NCBI GenBank assembly: GCA_030141605.1
Contig: JAQGDQ010002370.1
Span: forward strand, 215,167-279,166
DNA from: Tubiluchus corallicola
Lineage: Eukaryota; Priapulida; Priapulimorpha; Priapulimorphida; Tubiluchidae
Direction of reading: 5' to 3'
DNA length: 64,000 bases
Part shown: in pieces, positions 13,601 to 25,499 of the stretch
Layout: each line of letters starts with the position of its first letter
Position numbering within the stretch: position 1 is the stretch's first letter
The notes under the pieces: model-generated
Databases searched by the model: none
Told to the model about the DNA's origin: nothing
The model's input: the letters and a program-made list of their open reading frames with translations, nothing else
Position numbers and translations under genes: made by a program

Positions 13601-16600
13601 TACTAATTTATATTGCTGGTATTAGAGCACTTAGATTGCATAGTTTCCAGCAACAACCCCCCAGATTTAGATGCAAATATGCAGCAAAAAAAATTTGATT
13701 TGGTTTATAATTAGTGATTAATTTACAATTCTAAATCTCGTCTAACGGAGGATCACAAACTGTTTCAAAAATTTAAATAGGACCATCCCGATATCGAGCA
13801 GAAAACTTAACTTTAAGTGAAAGCCAGAAGCTTAACACAGAAAACAGCAATTCGTCATGCTTTCATACTCAAACCGCAAAAAGAAAAACTTTAATCACAA
13901 TCAAACAAAAATATTAATTATTCTGATACCTGCTGTACAGCCAGTGTGCTATCCATTTCCTCAAATGGTTCTTCTGGCCATTTTGAAAAATCCTACAGAA
14001 AAATAATAATTTCATTTACACAGGTACACCATTTACTTTAGTTCAGAGTAATAATGATCTTTATTTAAAGTTGATTTTAAGTTCAACATACATCACGAGA
14101 GTCTGGCAATATGGCGTACCTTGGGAAAACTGAAACCACAACAACTTTGACACTTTTCCAAAGACATATAATTTTCAAAGTCTTCCAGAAAAATTCACAG
14201 TATTTTTTATCCCACAAAATTTGTACTGCTAAATTAATTTTTATTCTATATTTCAAGACAAGGAAGTCAAAGAAGTCAAGAATGAAATAAATGGTTTTAT
14301 AGACATATATTTAATACAAATAGTTCATAAACTGACAAAATGGAATTTGTAAAAAACTAAAACAGGTTCCATTCTTTAAATTAAATTACTGTACTGTACT
14401 AAATTATCTATGTTTAGTTTAATTAATGGAAGATATCACACTTTGTATACATTATACTGTAATTTCCACAATGATAAATTATGTGATGTATACCTTACCT
14501 GTATATATTTAGTGCTACTGTACTAAGTTACCTGTATGTACTCATACTAGGCACCTGAACTTATAAACACTTAAGTATAAATCTAGAAAAATATTTTTGT
14601 CTGCCATTAAACCATGGAATGTTGAACAATGAACATGCCTAGATGTGCAAAGCAGCATTCTGGATTAAGTATGAGAGAAGTAAGCTGTTAACTGGCCAAG
14701 AACACTCAAATCATTCAATAAGAGACTGCACCACACTGCATTACTAATTAATATAGTAGTGACCTGGTGTTAAGGCAGGGGGAGGTATTTTGTTAAAGGA
14801 AAGCAGGTAATTTGAAAGAAAATCCTCATTTTATTTTCTAAATTGCTTTGTCACTTAATAAGACATTCACTAGTTAGAGGTACTATGCGAATATTTACTT
14901 TTCAAACAATGAATGTTCATTCAGCCAATCTAGGTAATTTGTTAGTCCTTAGAAGTTTTTACTCACCAACAATAAGCCAAGCTCACCAGTGAGCACTAAT
15001 AAGCAGAAATGTAGTAAAACAGAATTTTAAGAAACTTCCATCCTAATGTCAAGCATCTGCTGTGTCAGATAATGGATAAAAAATTGTCTTGGAACAAGTA
15101 CAAGAGTAGGGATGTGCGGTTGCTATTACTGGGCGAACGTACAAGGCTTCACTAGTTTTTTTTATTTGGGACACTATAATAACTTTCCTGTTTTTGTTCA
15201 GGGTCTATTCTATTAACTGCGTAGGCCAAATAACAATGGCTCTGGCAAATCAATTTCTAGTACTGAATAGATACAGATTGTGAATCCTTATAGACATGAT
15301 AAAATAATGAATAAAAACCACTGTTAATTTTTCCAATAAATTTCTTCTTAATTTTCAACCCTAAAATTCTGAAATTTTTTCAAACACGAGAACCATCAGC
15401 CAACCCACTGGGCAGGCATTTAAGTCTGTGATATACACAGTCCAACAGTAGTCAGCAGCAGGAATTATAAGTGCGCTTGCAAACCAAAATCGTCAATAAG
15501 TTGGCATAACTAAAACTACGTTATGACGCTTCAAAGTAGAATGCACTAAAAATTTGGTCAAATATCAATTTTTTGTTTTTTATAAAATCAAATGTTAAAT
15601 ATATTGCACTTTTATATTCTGGCATCAAATTATCAAGATAATGTTCAAAAAGTACTAAAAATTTAATGTTATAAACCCCTATCCACTTTTCTGGCTAGAA
15701 ACTAGTAATGCAATTGTAAAAAACTTGTATTTTGAAACTCTGATAGTAGCTTGTGGAAGCAGCCATTTTGCTTCGGGTTTTTTTTGTTGCGAAGCCCAGA
15801 TCTTAATCAGGAAGTGCCATCTACTGGATTAAAACATAACTTCAATGTGTTCTTGCAAAGTCCATAGCAACCAACATTTGTGCGGTTGCTAAGTGTTTTG
15901 CAGAAACGTGATAAAAAACAATGGCTAACTTTAAAAGCGATTTTCTCAAGATTAAGTTTTTCAGTGCGCAGCCTACACTTCATCTTCAATGTGAATTATC
16001 TCAGCATAGAAATAACATAGAGTGATGAGCTTGGTATCAAAATGATCCTCACAAAATGGAAATTCAGGATATGTGAATAACTAGAAAAGCTTAATTGACA
16101 ATTATTTCACACTGAATCCAGCAAAACAATTTGTGGTCAATATCTTCAGCAGCATTAGCACAGTTAACTGTAAGCAACAGTAAGCCTTTTTACAATAAAA
16201 AGTATAAAGTTTACTCTTTAAAGTAAAAAAAATTGAACCAAAAACTTGCAATAAGAAAAAAGGCTTTAATGCCACTCTGACACACTTATTTAACGTACAT
16301 AATTCAGTTCAGGCACTCCTTACGACTTAACTGTTGAACAGTGATGCATCTTATATTTTTTGCACTCTAGTTGCATGCATCTGATATTCGGGAGCATTTT
16401 ATATTCTGTTTAATATATATAGAGCGTCTAATAATTATACTCTTCCTTTATAGTAATACTAACAGGAAGAATTCAAGATTCAAATGGTAAATCAGGTAAG
16501 TGACAGTTACATAGTGAATCAGTGCTAAGCCAATGTTTTATGTAGTTACTGCTGTCAATGTTGTTGCATTCCTGTAGCCTTATTCAGAATAAACTAAACT

Positions 16601-17185
16601 AAACTAAACAGTAAACTATTTTACCAACCTGAATTACTTCCAAGTTAAGGTGGCCTAACTCGGTACCATGACAACGGCATAAACTTCCTTTATATTTAGC
16701 CCACTAATGCTCATCTACATAACTTTGTGCAATGCTATAGTATACACCCTTCATGTGCCAACATAAATAAAAATTATAAAGACCACAAAAACTGCCTTAA
16801 CAGTTTTCGATGTGCTTAAGTTGAGGAAATGTTAATAATTTAGTTTTTTTACCTTCAGAATAACAATCACAGATAGTATATAACAATGAGTTACAAAGTT
16901 TAGAGAAGACATAAGAACTTTTATTTCACACATAACAAGATATGCAGATCGTAGTCAGTTGACAAGTAAATATTTAAATAATGTGGGGAAAGGGAACGAC
17001 CATACGGTCTTCTGCTCCCTTTCCCCTAGAAGGGCGCCGAAAACTACAGCGTTTTTATTTCAGTGATCGGTTAATGTTATCCCGGTTAGTTAGAAGTGTT
17101 AAACTACCTCAGCCTTAGTTCCTGGCCGATTTCTTCTCAAAACAACGATTGCATCCGACATTTTGGTTTCTTCCGTATGTTCCAT
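10674..17185 (-). CDS. MOB4: MOB kinase activator-like 4 (phocein), complete
   Basis: Small MOB-fold adaptor of the STRIPAK phosphatase-kinase complex (family knowledge). Seven exons: 17185-17108, 13992-13930, 13187-13044, 12509-12423, 12266-12187, 11907-11796, 10802-10674. They join in one frame to 230 aa, against about 225 aa in vertebrates. Visible family signatures: [11 protein letters not shown] at the N-terminus, [30 protein letters not shown], then [20 protein letters not shown], the segment [20 protein letters not shown], and [15 protein letters not shown] near the end. The zinc-binding Cys/His residues of the MOB fold appear present (FCLELNG; CHP-equivalent ECQPETC; SHAYFHH). The start could be the ATG at 17185 (12 extra residues) or the in-frame ATG at 17161, which gives an N-terminus closer to vertebrate MOB4. 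Intron 1 is about 3.1 kb. The first exon sits in a locally CpG-rich stretch between two inverted repeat arms. Confidence 0.97.
12670..12701. repeat. (AAT)n microsatellite
   Basis: About ten perfect AAT/TAA units in the intron between MOB4 exons 3 and 4. Confidence 0.9.
16666..16820 (-). repeat. Inverted repeat arm, left (MOB4 intron 1)
   Basis: The reverse complement of this segment aligns with 17571-17732: both start CTTAAGCACATCGA and share GGTCTTTA, GGCAC(A/G)TGAAGGGTGTA and GAGCATTAGTGGG, and end near GTCATGG. Probably one arm of a dispersed repeat pair. Confidence 0.75.
16985..17026. repeat. Perfect 11-bp stem hairpin in MOB4 intron 1
   Basis: GGGGAAAGGGA at 16985-16995 pairs with TCCCTTTCCCC at 17016-17026 across a 20-nt loop, about 80 bp into intron 1 of MOB4. 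The loop itself contains ACCATACGGT. Confidence 0.55.
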
Positions 17186-17570
17186 AACAACAAAGAAATC
17201 TGACCGCGCAGTATGCACCGATCAGTTAACTTCCGTCCTACAACGCGCACCTTGAATGAAACCAGAGAGACAAATTATGATTAGTTACATATTTACAAAA
17301 AAAACATTACACTCAAAATTGTACAACGAAAAATAAACACAATAAATAAATAATTTAGCGAAAAATAACAATATTAACTTTCAAATTTTTACTCAATAAT
17401 AGAAAATACTATAAAAGAATACCACTGATCACTATAGTGACCAATTATAATTGCAAAACAAGCACATTTTTAAATGGCTGTGTAATGATAACGACTTTTA
17501 TCAGACTGTGTATACGTTCTTTAACGCAAAGTTGACAAAAATGCTGTAGTTTTCAGCATTTTTATATTTT

Positions 17571-17732
17571 CTTAAGCACATCGAGTTGAGGTGGATGGGT
17601 TTTTTCTGGTCTTTACAGTTTATATTTGTACTGGCACGTGAAGGGTGTACAGCAGTGCGCAAAGTCATGTAGTCGAGCATTAGTGGGTTAAACCTGAAGG
17701 AAGTTTATTAAAGTTAACATAACATGTCATGG
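17571..17732 (+). repeat. Inverted repeat arm, right (upstream of MOB4)
   Basis: Partner of 16666-16820 in opposite orientation, about 750 bp away. MOB4 exon 1 and its presumed promoter lie between the arms. Divergence between arms is moderate, with several substitutions and short indels. Confidence 0.75.
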
Positions 17733-19186
17733 AATCAATTCATAAGTTCACCAGCAGCACATCACAACATCTCACATGATCGGTACGTAAATTTTACGTT
17801 AACACAGTATTCACTCACACATTGAAGTAAATAACCTCAGTATACACGTATCGTCACCTTAGTTTCAGTTAATTTTCTTGCCAGTGTATTTATTTTATTT
17901 CAGACCCCCCTTTAAAGTAGTCAGCTCTCGCATATAAGTATAATGAAACGTCTATAAAATCCTTTTTTCTTTTTGCTACACTGACTGCATTTCCTTCTCA
18001 AATGGCTAATGTCATAGGCTAAAATTGATTGATTAGTATAGCAATGCGAAAAATATGGCTCCCACACAGTGACACAACTGTATGCTTCGCTCTCTCAAGT
18101 CGGACTTCACAATCTCCAAATTTGTTCATCAACACCAAGGCTGAACTGTTGCCTACTTTGCATCAGCATCGAATTACTTAAGAAAACCGATTTCGCAATA
18201 TTGGGTGTGGCTCTACTAGACGCCTGCCATCTTCTTGTAATTTCAACCGAAACTCTGTAATAATAAATAATAATAATAAAACCTTTTCATCACAATTTTT
18301 TCCAATAAATCACTATCTAACATTTTACCATCCAATATCTCAATTGTCGAAAGCCACTTCAAAGAAGATCTTGACATTTATCCACATTTGTTAGTATTCA
18401 ACATAGATACTGGAGAAGAATGAAATCTTAGTGTTCCATTTGCTTGTGCAGGCGGGCTGCTGCTATTTGCCAGGTTATTTTTTAATGGCTCCCTGAATGC
18501 ACCTAGCATTTCATGATGTCAAATTACCATTCTTAGAACATTTATTGATGCATATCGTTTAGTTTACTGTTGTTTTGAAGGCAGACTTGCCAGTTTCGTG
18601 AATAAACCACTAGCAGTATGCAATTATAGCAGATAAACAGCAAAATTAATCTATGATCCACAATACTGACAATAAAGGCCTGTTCAGTCTGTCTAATGTT
18701 CACTAGTTTACCCACTATTGCAAGCAACCTTGGCAATACAATTTATTCTGTTATGCAGTTACAAAGTATGTGAAATTCTCTACTTATACGTGTAAGACTT
18801 TTTTCAGGTGTTTCCCCCGAAAAATAATTAAAACCCTAGTTGTAAGTAACGATGCTTTCGAGGGAATCAAAACCTTCGCTATAGCTTAAATAACAATAAT
18901 AAGTCACCGAGGTTTCCTGTTGGCTGGAAAAAGAAAGAAGCCATACAACCTGTTAAATGCTCATCAGTACATTCTTTTGTTGTTATTAATGATAATGGGT
19001 GCGTGTCGGTGTGGACGTGCTAATTTAACACAAGCAGTGGTAAATTACTACTGGATACAATAATAGTACTATGATTAATGCAACAATACTGAACCACTGT
19101 TTCTTGTAGAAGGTTACCCGTATGTTTTCAAGAAGTATTGCAATATAATGAGCTGGGCATGTCTCTCCTTGAATTACTGCTCCGAT

Positions 19187-19211
19187 TATATATATATATA
19201 TATATATATAT
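19187..19211. repeat. (TA)n microsatellite
   Basis: Perfect TA dinucleotide tract of about 25 bp in the MOB4-PSMB3 intergenic region. Confidence 0.85.
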
Positions 19212-20342
19212 CCCCCAAGTTTGCAGACTGTGCTAGTTATATAGGCAGTTGGCATAGAGGCTTCACATTTTAGTATTGAAGGCATGCCAGGTTCTCTATT
19301 GTTTCAGCAGTACCCTGATGTAATAAATTGGCATGATACTTTTTGTTGTGCACTATTACTCATTTTTTACACTCCTGTAGCAAAAAGTTATGTGTAACGC
19401 TCATTCATCCAGTAATTCCTGTATTACTATTCAATTCAATTCAATTTAATTCAAGTTGATTTTCTCAATAACAGTTAAAAATTCGACATGATTTATTAAG
19501 ATTTTAATGCAACTGAGAAAGGCCTATTGGTCACTTGATTTTTACATGTAATACATGTTTACTTACAGGCACATGACATTTTTGGTGATTATTATAAAAA
19601 AACATTACAGTATTAAAAATAGATTGTGCATACTTAATCACTTAATCTAGTCAAATTTTTAAAGAATGGAGAAATAGTAAGAGACAATTTCATGATACCT
19701 GAATACAAGGTTACATTTTAAATAATAATAATAGTTATACTATAATTATGCATAAATTTATGATAAAAATGAAACAGACACAGTAATGTCAAAATGCAAT
19801 ACAAAAACAAATCAATAAATATATCTCATATCAAATGAAAACAGAAAAAGCAAACAAAATTCTGCAAAGCAAACAAAAATTATCAAAGAATAAAATGATT
19901 ATATCAAGCAAAACTCAATTCAACTCAAGGTAAAAAGAAGTTATCACAAGCAAAGCAAAACAGAATTCAGCTTAAAGCAAGAAATTATATCAAGCAAAAG
20001 CAACAAAAAATCAACTCAAGGCAGGACTTAAGTAAAGCTATTCGTAGCAGTCCAGCAGAAAATGTAATAATCCCTCTAGTCGTTATTATTATGGAATGCT
20101 GAGTCGAATTCACAGTCTTCTCTACAATAAAACAATATAAACTGAACAGGTTAGCTCAGAGTAAACTTGTCATCATTCAGGCTCTTGCCTTTTGCGTGCC
20201 TCTGTTACGGCTTTTGCTTGTCATGCATGATAAATTTGTGTAACTTAATTATTAAATTTTTAAATACACTTTTTATGTGTATAATCTGTAAAAGAGAAAT
20301 ATCGCTATTTATTAGTTTGTCATTACATTTCATTTAGTTACC

Positions 20343-23300
20343 ATGGTAAGTCTAATATTTATTTACCCTCAATATTTATTAATTCATAAATTGAATTCCC
20401 TCGCATAGTTAAACAGTATCTAAAAGTTGAAGCTGTGAAAAAGTGTGATGATATGATAAAACTGAGATTTATGGAAAATAGTGTGGAAATTTTGGGAACA
20501 GGCAATAAATTATGTGATGGAGTGTGATGAAAAAACTGTGTATGAAATTACTGAATTGAAATTAAAGATGATCAAATTAAAGTGTAATTATAAAAATAAG
20601 TGTAAGGATGATTTAATCTGTCCACTGTGTGCGAAGGAGTGTGATACGAATGAATATCTGTTGAAATGTGAAGTAGCTAAAAAGTGTTTGGAAATCGTAA
20701 TGAACGAAGCAGATCTATGTTCAGTAAACACGGGCACACTAGTACTGCTAGTAGTAAGAGTCAATGCTTGGATCAGACAAGTGATAAAATTTAGAGAAAT
20801 CTTGGGGCTCAGTGTAGAGGTGTAAGATCAACAGCGTGACAGGATGCACTTTTCTTTTTGGCTTGCTCCTTTATGATGTGGATATACAGAGCTTGACAGA
20901 AATATCAGAATAGCCTCTGTGAATCGCCTCACAGATGTATCAGCTTAGTGTGGATGCAAGTCTCTGACTATTATGATGATAATATGCGTGTAATATTCAG
21001 TGGTAATTGTAAATTACGACATATTGTATTTTATTAAGATTCTGCTTCACGGCAGAATGTTCTTGTTAATATTGTTTTATTTGTTTTCGTAATAAGACCA
21101 ACAGAGCTTCTTCGTGGCATTTTGCTTCTGTAATTACTAGTGTCTCTCTCCACAAGTTTGCAAGGGCTAAACACTGTACTGATTGTATTCTTCGTCATAG
21201 TTTCCATCCATATCTGCTCCTGCAAAAAATTTTCTGCAACATATACAATCTTCCACAGAGTTTGATGCCTTCAACAGTTTTAATGCAGTAGATGACTCTG
21301 TTCTGTCAATTAACGAAGCACTTGAATAATTCTTTCATATGTTTGACAGTATTCTAAAGTATGAATGACCATTTAAGATACTATCAAGGAAGTAAGCAGA
21401 AATATTTAGGAAACCTTGGATAATGCCTAGGGTCCTTGACCGTAGGAGCGGTTATTATTCACCATACAACTTTCCATGCCCCTGCCCTACATTGTGAATT
21501 TAACTCGAAGTCCTAGGTGTTGAAAGGTTATCAAATGCCTGACTAGTTTCCAGTGTCCTTGACCTTGTCGTTTATCACTCCAGTTTTAAAGCACAAGAAA
21601 ACCTTTCACATCATAAAGCTTAAAAATTCGTCTCCAAATTTTATGCCACTTATGTACTACCTTTTCATATGCATGGCTTGCATCGGCCGTAACGCTGTAT
21701 AAGACATGTAAATTTAAACTCCCGCGATGGCCGTTAGGCACAGCCATTTTAATGGTAGGTCGTTTGAAACAAGTCTTGATAACATTGAGTAAAGTTTGAA
21801 AAAATAATCAGAGCATTAATAGCATACATGTTGCTAATTAAGTAAAATTTTAAATTACTGTATCTTGTCAATAAGATTAAAAATACGTTTTTGGTTAGTG
21901 AGTGTCGCACCCTGGAGGGTGTGTCAGTGACATTTTACCGACTGGCACAAGCATTTTAAATTATTAGTCTAGTTAGATAAGTCTTTCCAGCAGGTAAGTG
22001 AACTGCTAAGTAATATAGATTTGCACGGAAAGTTTTTTGGGTCACAATTTAACATTGCCCTTTCTTCCCTTGATTTACATGGCATAGTGACGTCATGGAA
22101 TGGCACCGTCGAAACAGTATTGCGGGAGATTTAAAATGCAAACAAACGAAAATTCCTTTCAACGCGAACACGATTGTATGTGCATAAAATTGTTGTAAAG
22201 CAATATCATTTTTCAAGGCGATTTTTCTGAAACCTACTTCAGGTGCCCCTTTTCTTGTCCTTTAAGCCCCTTTATTAATCTTAATTTCTACTAACCTTGT
22301 ATATTTAATGGTTTATTGTTTTATTTTGATGTATAAGTAGGTGCTGCATTTAAATATTTGATCTTTTTCAGAGTATACTTGCGTACAACGGCGGTGTGGT
22401 AATGGCCATGAAGGGGAAGGATTGTGTGGCTATTGCCTGTGATAGAAGATTTGGTATTCAGGGGCAAACAATTTCCATGGATTTTGACAAAGTTTTTGAG
22501 ATGAGTCCAAAATTATATGTTGGTTTGCCAGGTTTAGCAACAGATACACAGACAGTGTAAGTGTTGTGCTACCATCAAGTATAAAATAAAATGTGTGCAG
22601 ATTTACTATATTGTAATGATAAGCATTTAGCTTTGTGCTTAGACCTAATCGTAATGTTAAGAGCTAGTCGGCTGTCTTAGCGTACTCTGTGTAACTTCAC
22701 CTTCAAAACCGATGTTAATTAGTACCGTCCTGATTTGATTTTACGAATAACTTAAACAGTAAAAAAAGACATTATTTTGCCAGACATTGTGTAGATAGTT
22801 TGTTGTAAGCTGAAAGTTACAAGCTTATTTTCTCATTATTTTGTGCAAATTGTTTGATAATTAAATAAAAAAGTGTCTTAGTCTTGGTTTCGTACATTTA
22901 ATGCTTTGTTATGATAGGTTACAATTGGTACCTATTCAGGTTCTTTTTACTTTCAGTGCTCTAAGATTAAAGTTTAAAGTTAATCTGTATACTCTGCGGG
23001 AGAACAGGCCATTAAAGCCAAAAACCTTTATGAGCATTGTTTCAAATCTTCTGTATGAAAGAAGGTAAGGAGTTTATATCTTTTATGTTATTCACGTCCA
23101 TTGCATAGTTGTTAATACATGCACGCATGTAAAACCTTTACATATTGGAAAATAAATCATATACATACTAATATTAACAGATAGCCAACTACTATTGTAT
23201 TTTGCATTATTAAAACAGTGCTTTCTTTGCCTATTCCTAGTGACCACCTCCCCAGTTGTTCAGTAATAACTAATTCTTGATTTGGCTTTTGGAATACCTA

Positions 23301-24897
23301 TCGCTCTGTTTTCAATGCTGACATTTTTACAAAATTAGTCACATCTGCAAATTTAGAACTTTCAATTTCATTGAAATTAAATTAAGGCATGTGATCCGTA
23401 AATACAATGGATTTAATAAAATAATGCCCAAAGTGCCTTTGAGTCCATTATGGCATAATTTAGTCTGCCAAGTTTCCCACTATTTTTAGTTAACCATAAT
23501 TGTTAAAAGTTTTGTAGTTTAACTAGAGTGAATACGGGTATACTGAGTTTGAATTTGAACAGTTGGTTTTATTTTTATTTTGTTATATTATGGTAAGTCT
23601 CAAAAACGTTATGACTTTATTTGCAGTTAAGTACAAAATGTCATGCTTGATATTAATACTCAAAAGTATTATTGCTGTTGACTATATGAGAAACTTTCAT
23701 TAAGTAATTAAGACTTGGAAATGCCCGGATTATACATGTATTTTTTATCTTTAGGTTTGGCCCGTATTTTGTTGAACCAGTTATTGCTGGACTAGATCCA
23801 CAGACTAATGAACCATTTATATGTTCATTGGATCTTATTGGTTGTCCTATGGTCACTGATGATTTTGTCGTGAGTGGGACGGCTAGTGAGCAAATGTATG
23901 GAATGTGCGAATCTTTATGGGAACCTAACTTGGTAAGACACAACTTTTTCTTAGAAAACGTAGCCCAACTATTAAGATGCATGGCTCAGGTTTGACTTGT
24001 AGTATTATGGCTTATTTACTATTGTGAAAATCTGAAATGTTTCTTTTGTTAATATCTTGCAAATGATTTGACTTGTGAATCTATTGGCAGTAACACATCG
24101 TTATCTAGTTAGGTGAGAACAGTTTTCAGTACGGATATGTCCCTTTGTTTAAGCTTGTTTTTTTAATAGGGTCCAGATGAATTATTTGAATCTATATCAC
24201 AAGCTTTGCTAAATGCTGTTGATAGAGATGCCATTTCAGGTTGGGGTGCAAAAGTATGGATCATGTAAGTGCTTTAAATAATCTTTTCTGCTTTTGTGCT
24301 TTTAAGTATGCTTGTAGTTTTGCTGAAGGATCATTAATAATAAACCAAAGTGCTCATTATAAACAAACCCTGCAGCCTAAAACTAGATTTTTATTTTAAT
24401 GGACGTAAACTGTAAGCGTTTGCATATTTTTGACATGTACATAGTTATATAGTTATATTGTCTTCACTAACAGTACAAGTTTACAAGATTGTTAGTGTTA
24501 TTAATGTGTATTGAGAGTTTTCCAAGCTCAGTTATGCACGGTTTTGCGTGCTTCTCTTAAATTGTAGAAAATCAGAAGATTGTTGTACACTGCTCATAAG
24601 ATTTGTATTTCATTAAATCATGAGAGTTCTTCAATACAGTAAAGTTGTTGATATTACAATTTAAATAAGTATAAGTAAATTTTAATGTAGACAGTAGTAT
24701 GAGCCGCAAAGCAAAAGAGAAAGTGTAAGGGACACAGCACTCTATCTCGAGAGTTAGATTGTAATAGTGTCAATTAGATACTGACAAAGCATTATTTTAT
24801 CATTACGTTTTTTATCATGTTGTATTAAAGGTAATTGTTTTTTTGCAGTGAAAAAGACAAAGTGACAGTGCGGACTTTAAAAACTAGAATGGATTGA
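20343..24897 (+). CDS. PSMB3: 20S proteasome subunit beta type-3
   Basis: Non-catalytic beta-ring subunit of the 20S proteasome. Coding exons 22372-22556, 22957-23064, 23755-23932, 24170-24264 and 24849-24897 join without a frame break and end at TGA. Signatures include [21 protein letters not shown], the segment [65 protein letters not shown] and the C-terminal RTLKTRMD. The mature N-terminus starts with Ser and lacks the catalytic Thr, as in all beta-3 subunits. Exon 2 begins exactly after the initiator Met (next residues SIL), so exon 1 should end ATG|gt. The best candidate I see is the ATG at 20343-20345 followed by gtaagt. That gives 205 aa, the normal family length. A second ATG|gtaggt at 21752-21754 lies inside a MITE and is less likely. 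Exons 2-6 are certain; exon 1 is a choice. Confidence 0.93.
20466..20825 (+). mobile_element. Decayed non-LTR retrotransposon C-terminal fragment
   Basis: Open frame of about 115 codons with a zinc-finger-like tail, CPLC followed by EYLLKC and KKC. It resembles the CxxC…HLLxC motif at the C-terminus of many LINE reverse-transcriptase proteins, with Tyr where His is usual. There is no RT core, endonuclease or poly(A) tail nearby. It sits in the presumed intron 1 of PSMB3. Family assignment is an inference from this motif only. Confidence 0.4.
21590..22261. mobile_element. MITE-like non-autonomous DNA element, copy 1 (672 bp, TTAA target)
   Basis: Begins AGCACAAGAAAACC. Its other end, read on the opposite strand, is AGGACAAGAAAAGGG, giving an imperfect ~13 bp terminal inverted repeat. 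It is flanked on both sides by TTAA (21586-21589 and 22262-22265), as in piggyBac-type insertions. The interior is non-coding and is shared with copies at 28440 and 33487. It lies in the presumed first intron of PSMB3. Confidence 0.75.
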
Positions 24898-25493
24898 ATT
24901 TCTTTATAAAAATGTATGATACATATGTACATATAATCATTTATCATTGTGTCATATTTGCAAAAAAGATGGTACATTTTACACTTTCTTGTTTCTGGAT
25001 GTTGCAATTTGAAAATTTTTGTAGGTATAAATGAACACTGTTCTTTATGGTATGAAGCAGAACTATTCAACTGTTGTTTTATTTTTTTATGAGCATTATT
25101 ACTGCATTGTTCATTAAGAGTATTTCCATTGAGTAGACGAATGTTTAATTGTATTTTTAAAAAAATCTGTACTCATTTCAGAAGAAAGTGTATCTTAAAG
25201 TGGATGTTGTATGATGTCAAATAGGTGTAACTAAATTTCTTTCAATGTGTAAATTATTTGCATTCAGAAAAAAGTGCTTCTTGTGTTTTTTCCTACTGGT
25301 TTTGTAAAATCGCAGTGACTTCCAAATAATGTTTAATGATGTTATTATGTAAACAGTTGGGTAAAAGAGATTGAAACCTTGAAAATTGTTTGTAACTTTG
25401 AAACTTAGAAAACATTAATCTAGTTGTTATTCCATTTTGAAAGAGTGTATGAGGTGACAATAATTGTCAAACACAATTGAAAAACAGTTTTTG

Positions 25494-25499
25494 AATAAA
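25494..25499 (+). terminator. Candidate PSMB3 polyadenylation signal
   Basis: AATAAA about 600 nt after the PSMB3 stop, on the sense strand and before the next feature. Only the hexamer is visible. A nearer non-canonical signal cannot be excluded. Confidence 0.35.

Larger units (their letters stand above)
17186..20342. other. Intergenic region between divergent MOB4 and PSMB3
   Basis: The two genes point away from each other. The stretch holds the right inverted-repeat arm (17571-17732), a (TA)n tract at 19187-19211, and a low-complexity AAGCAAA/TCAA-rich block at about 19850-20035. No other gene is recognised. Confidence 0.6.
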
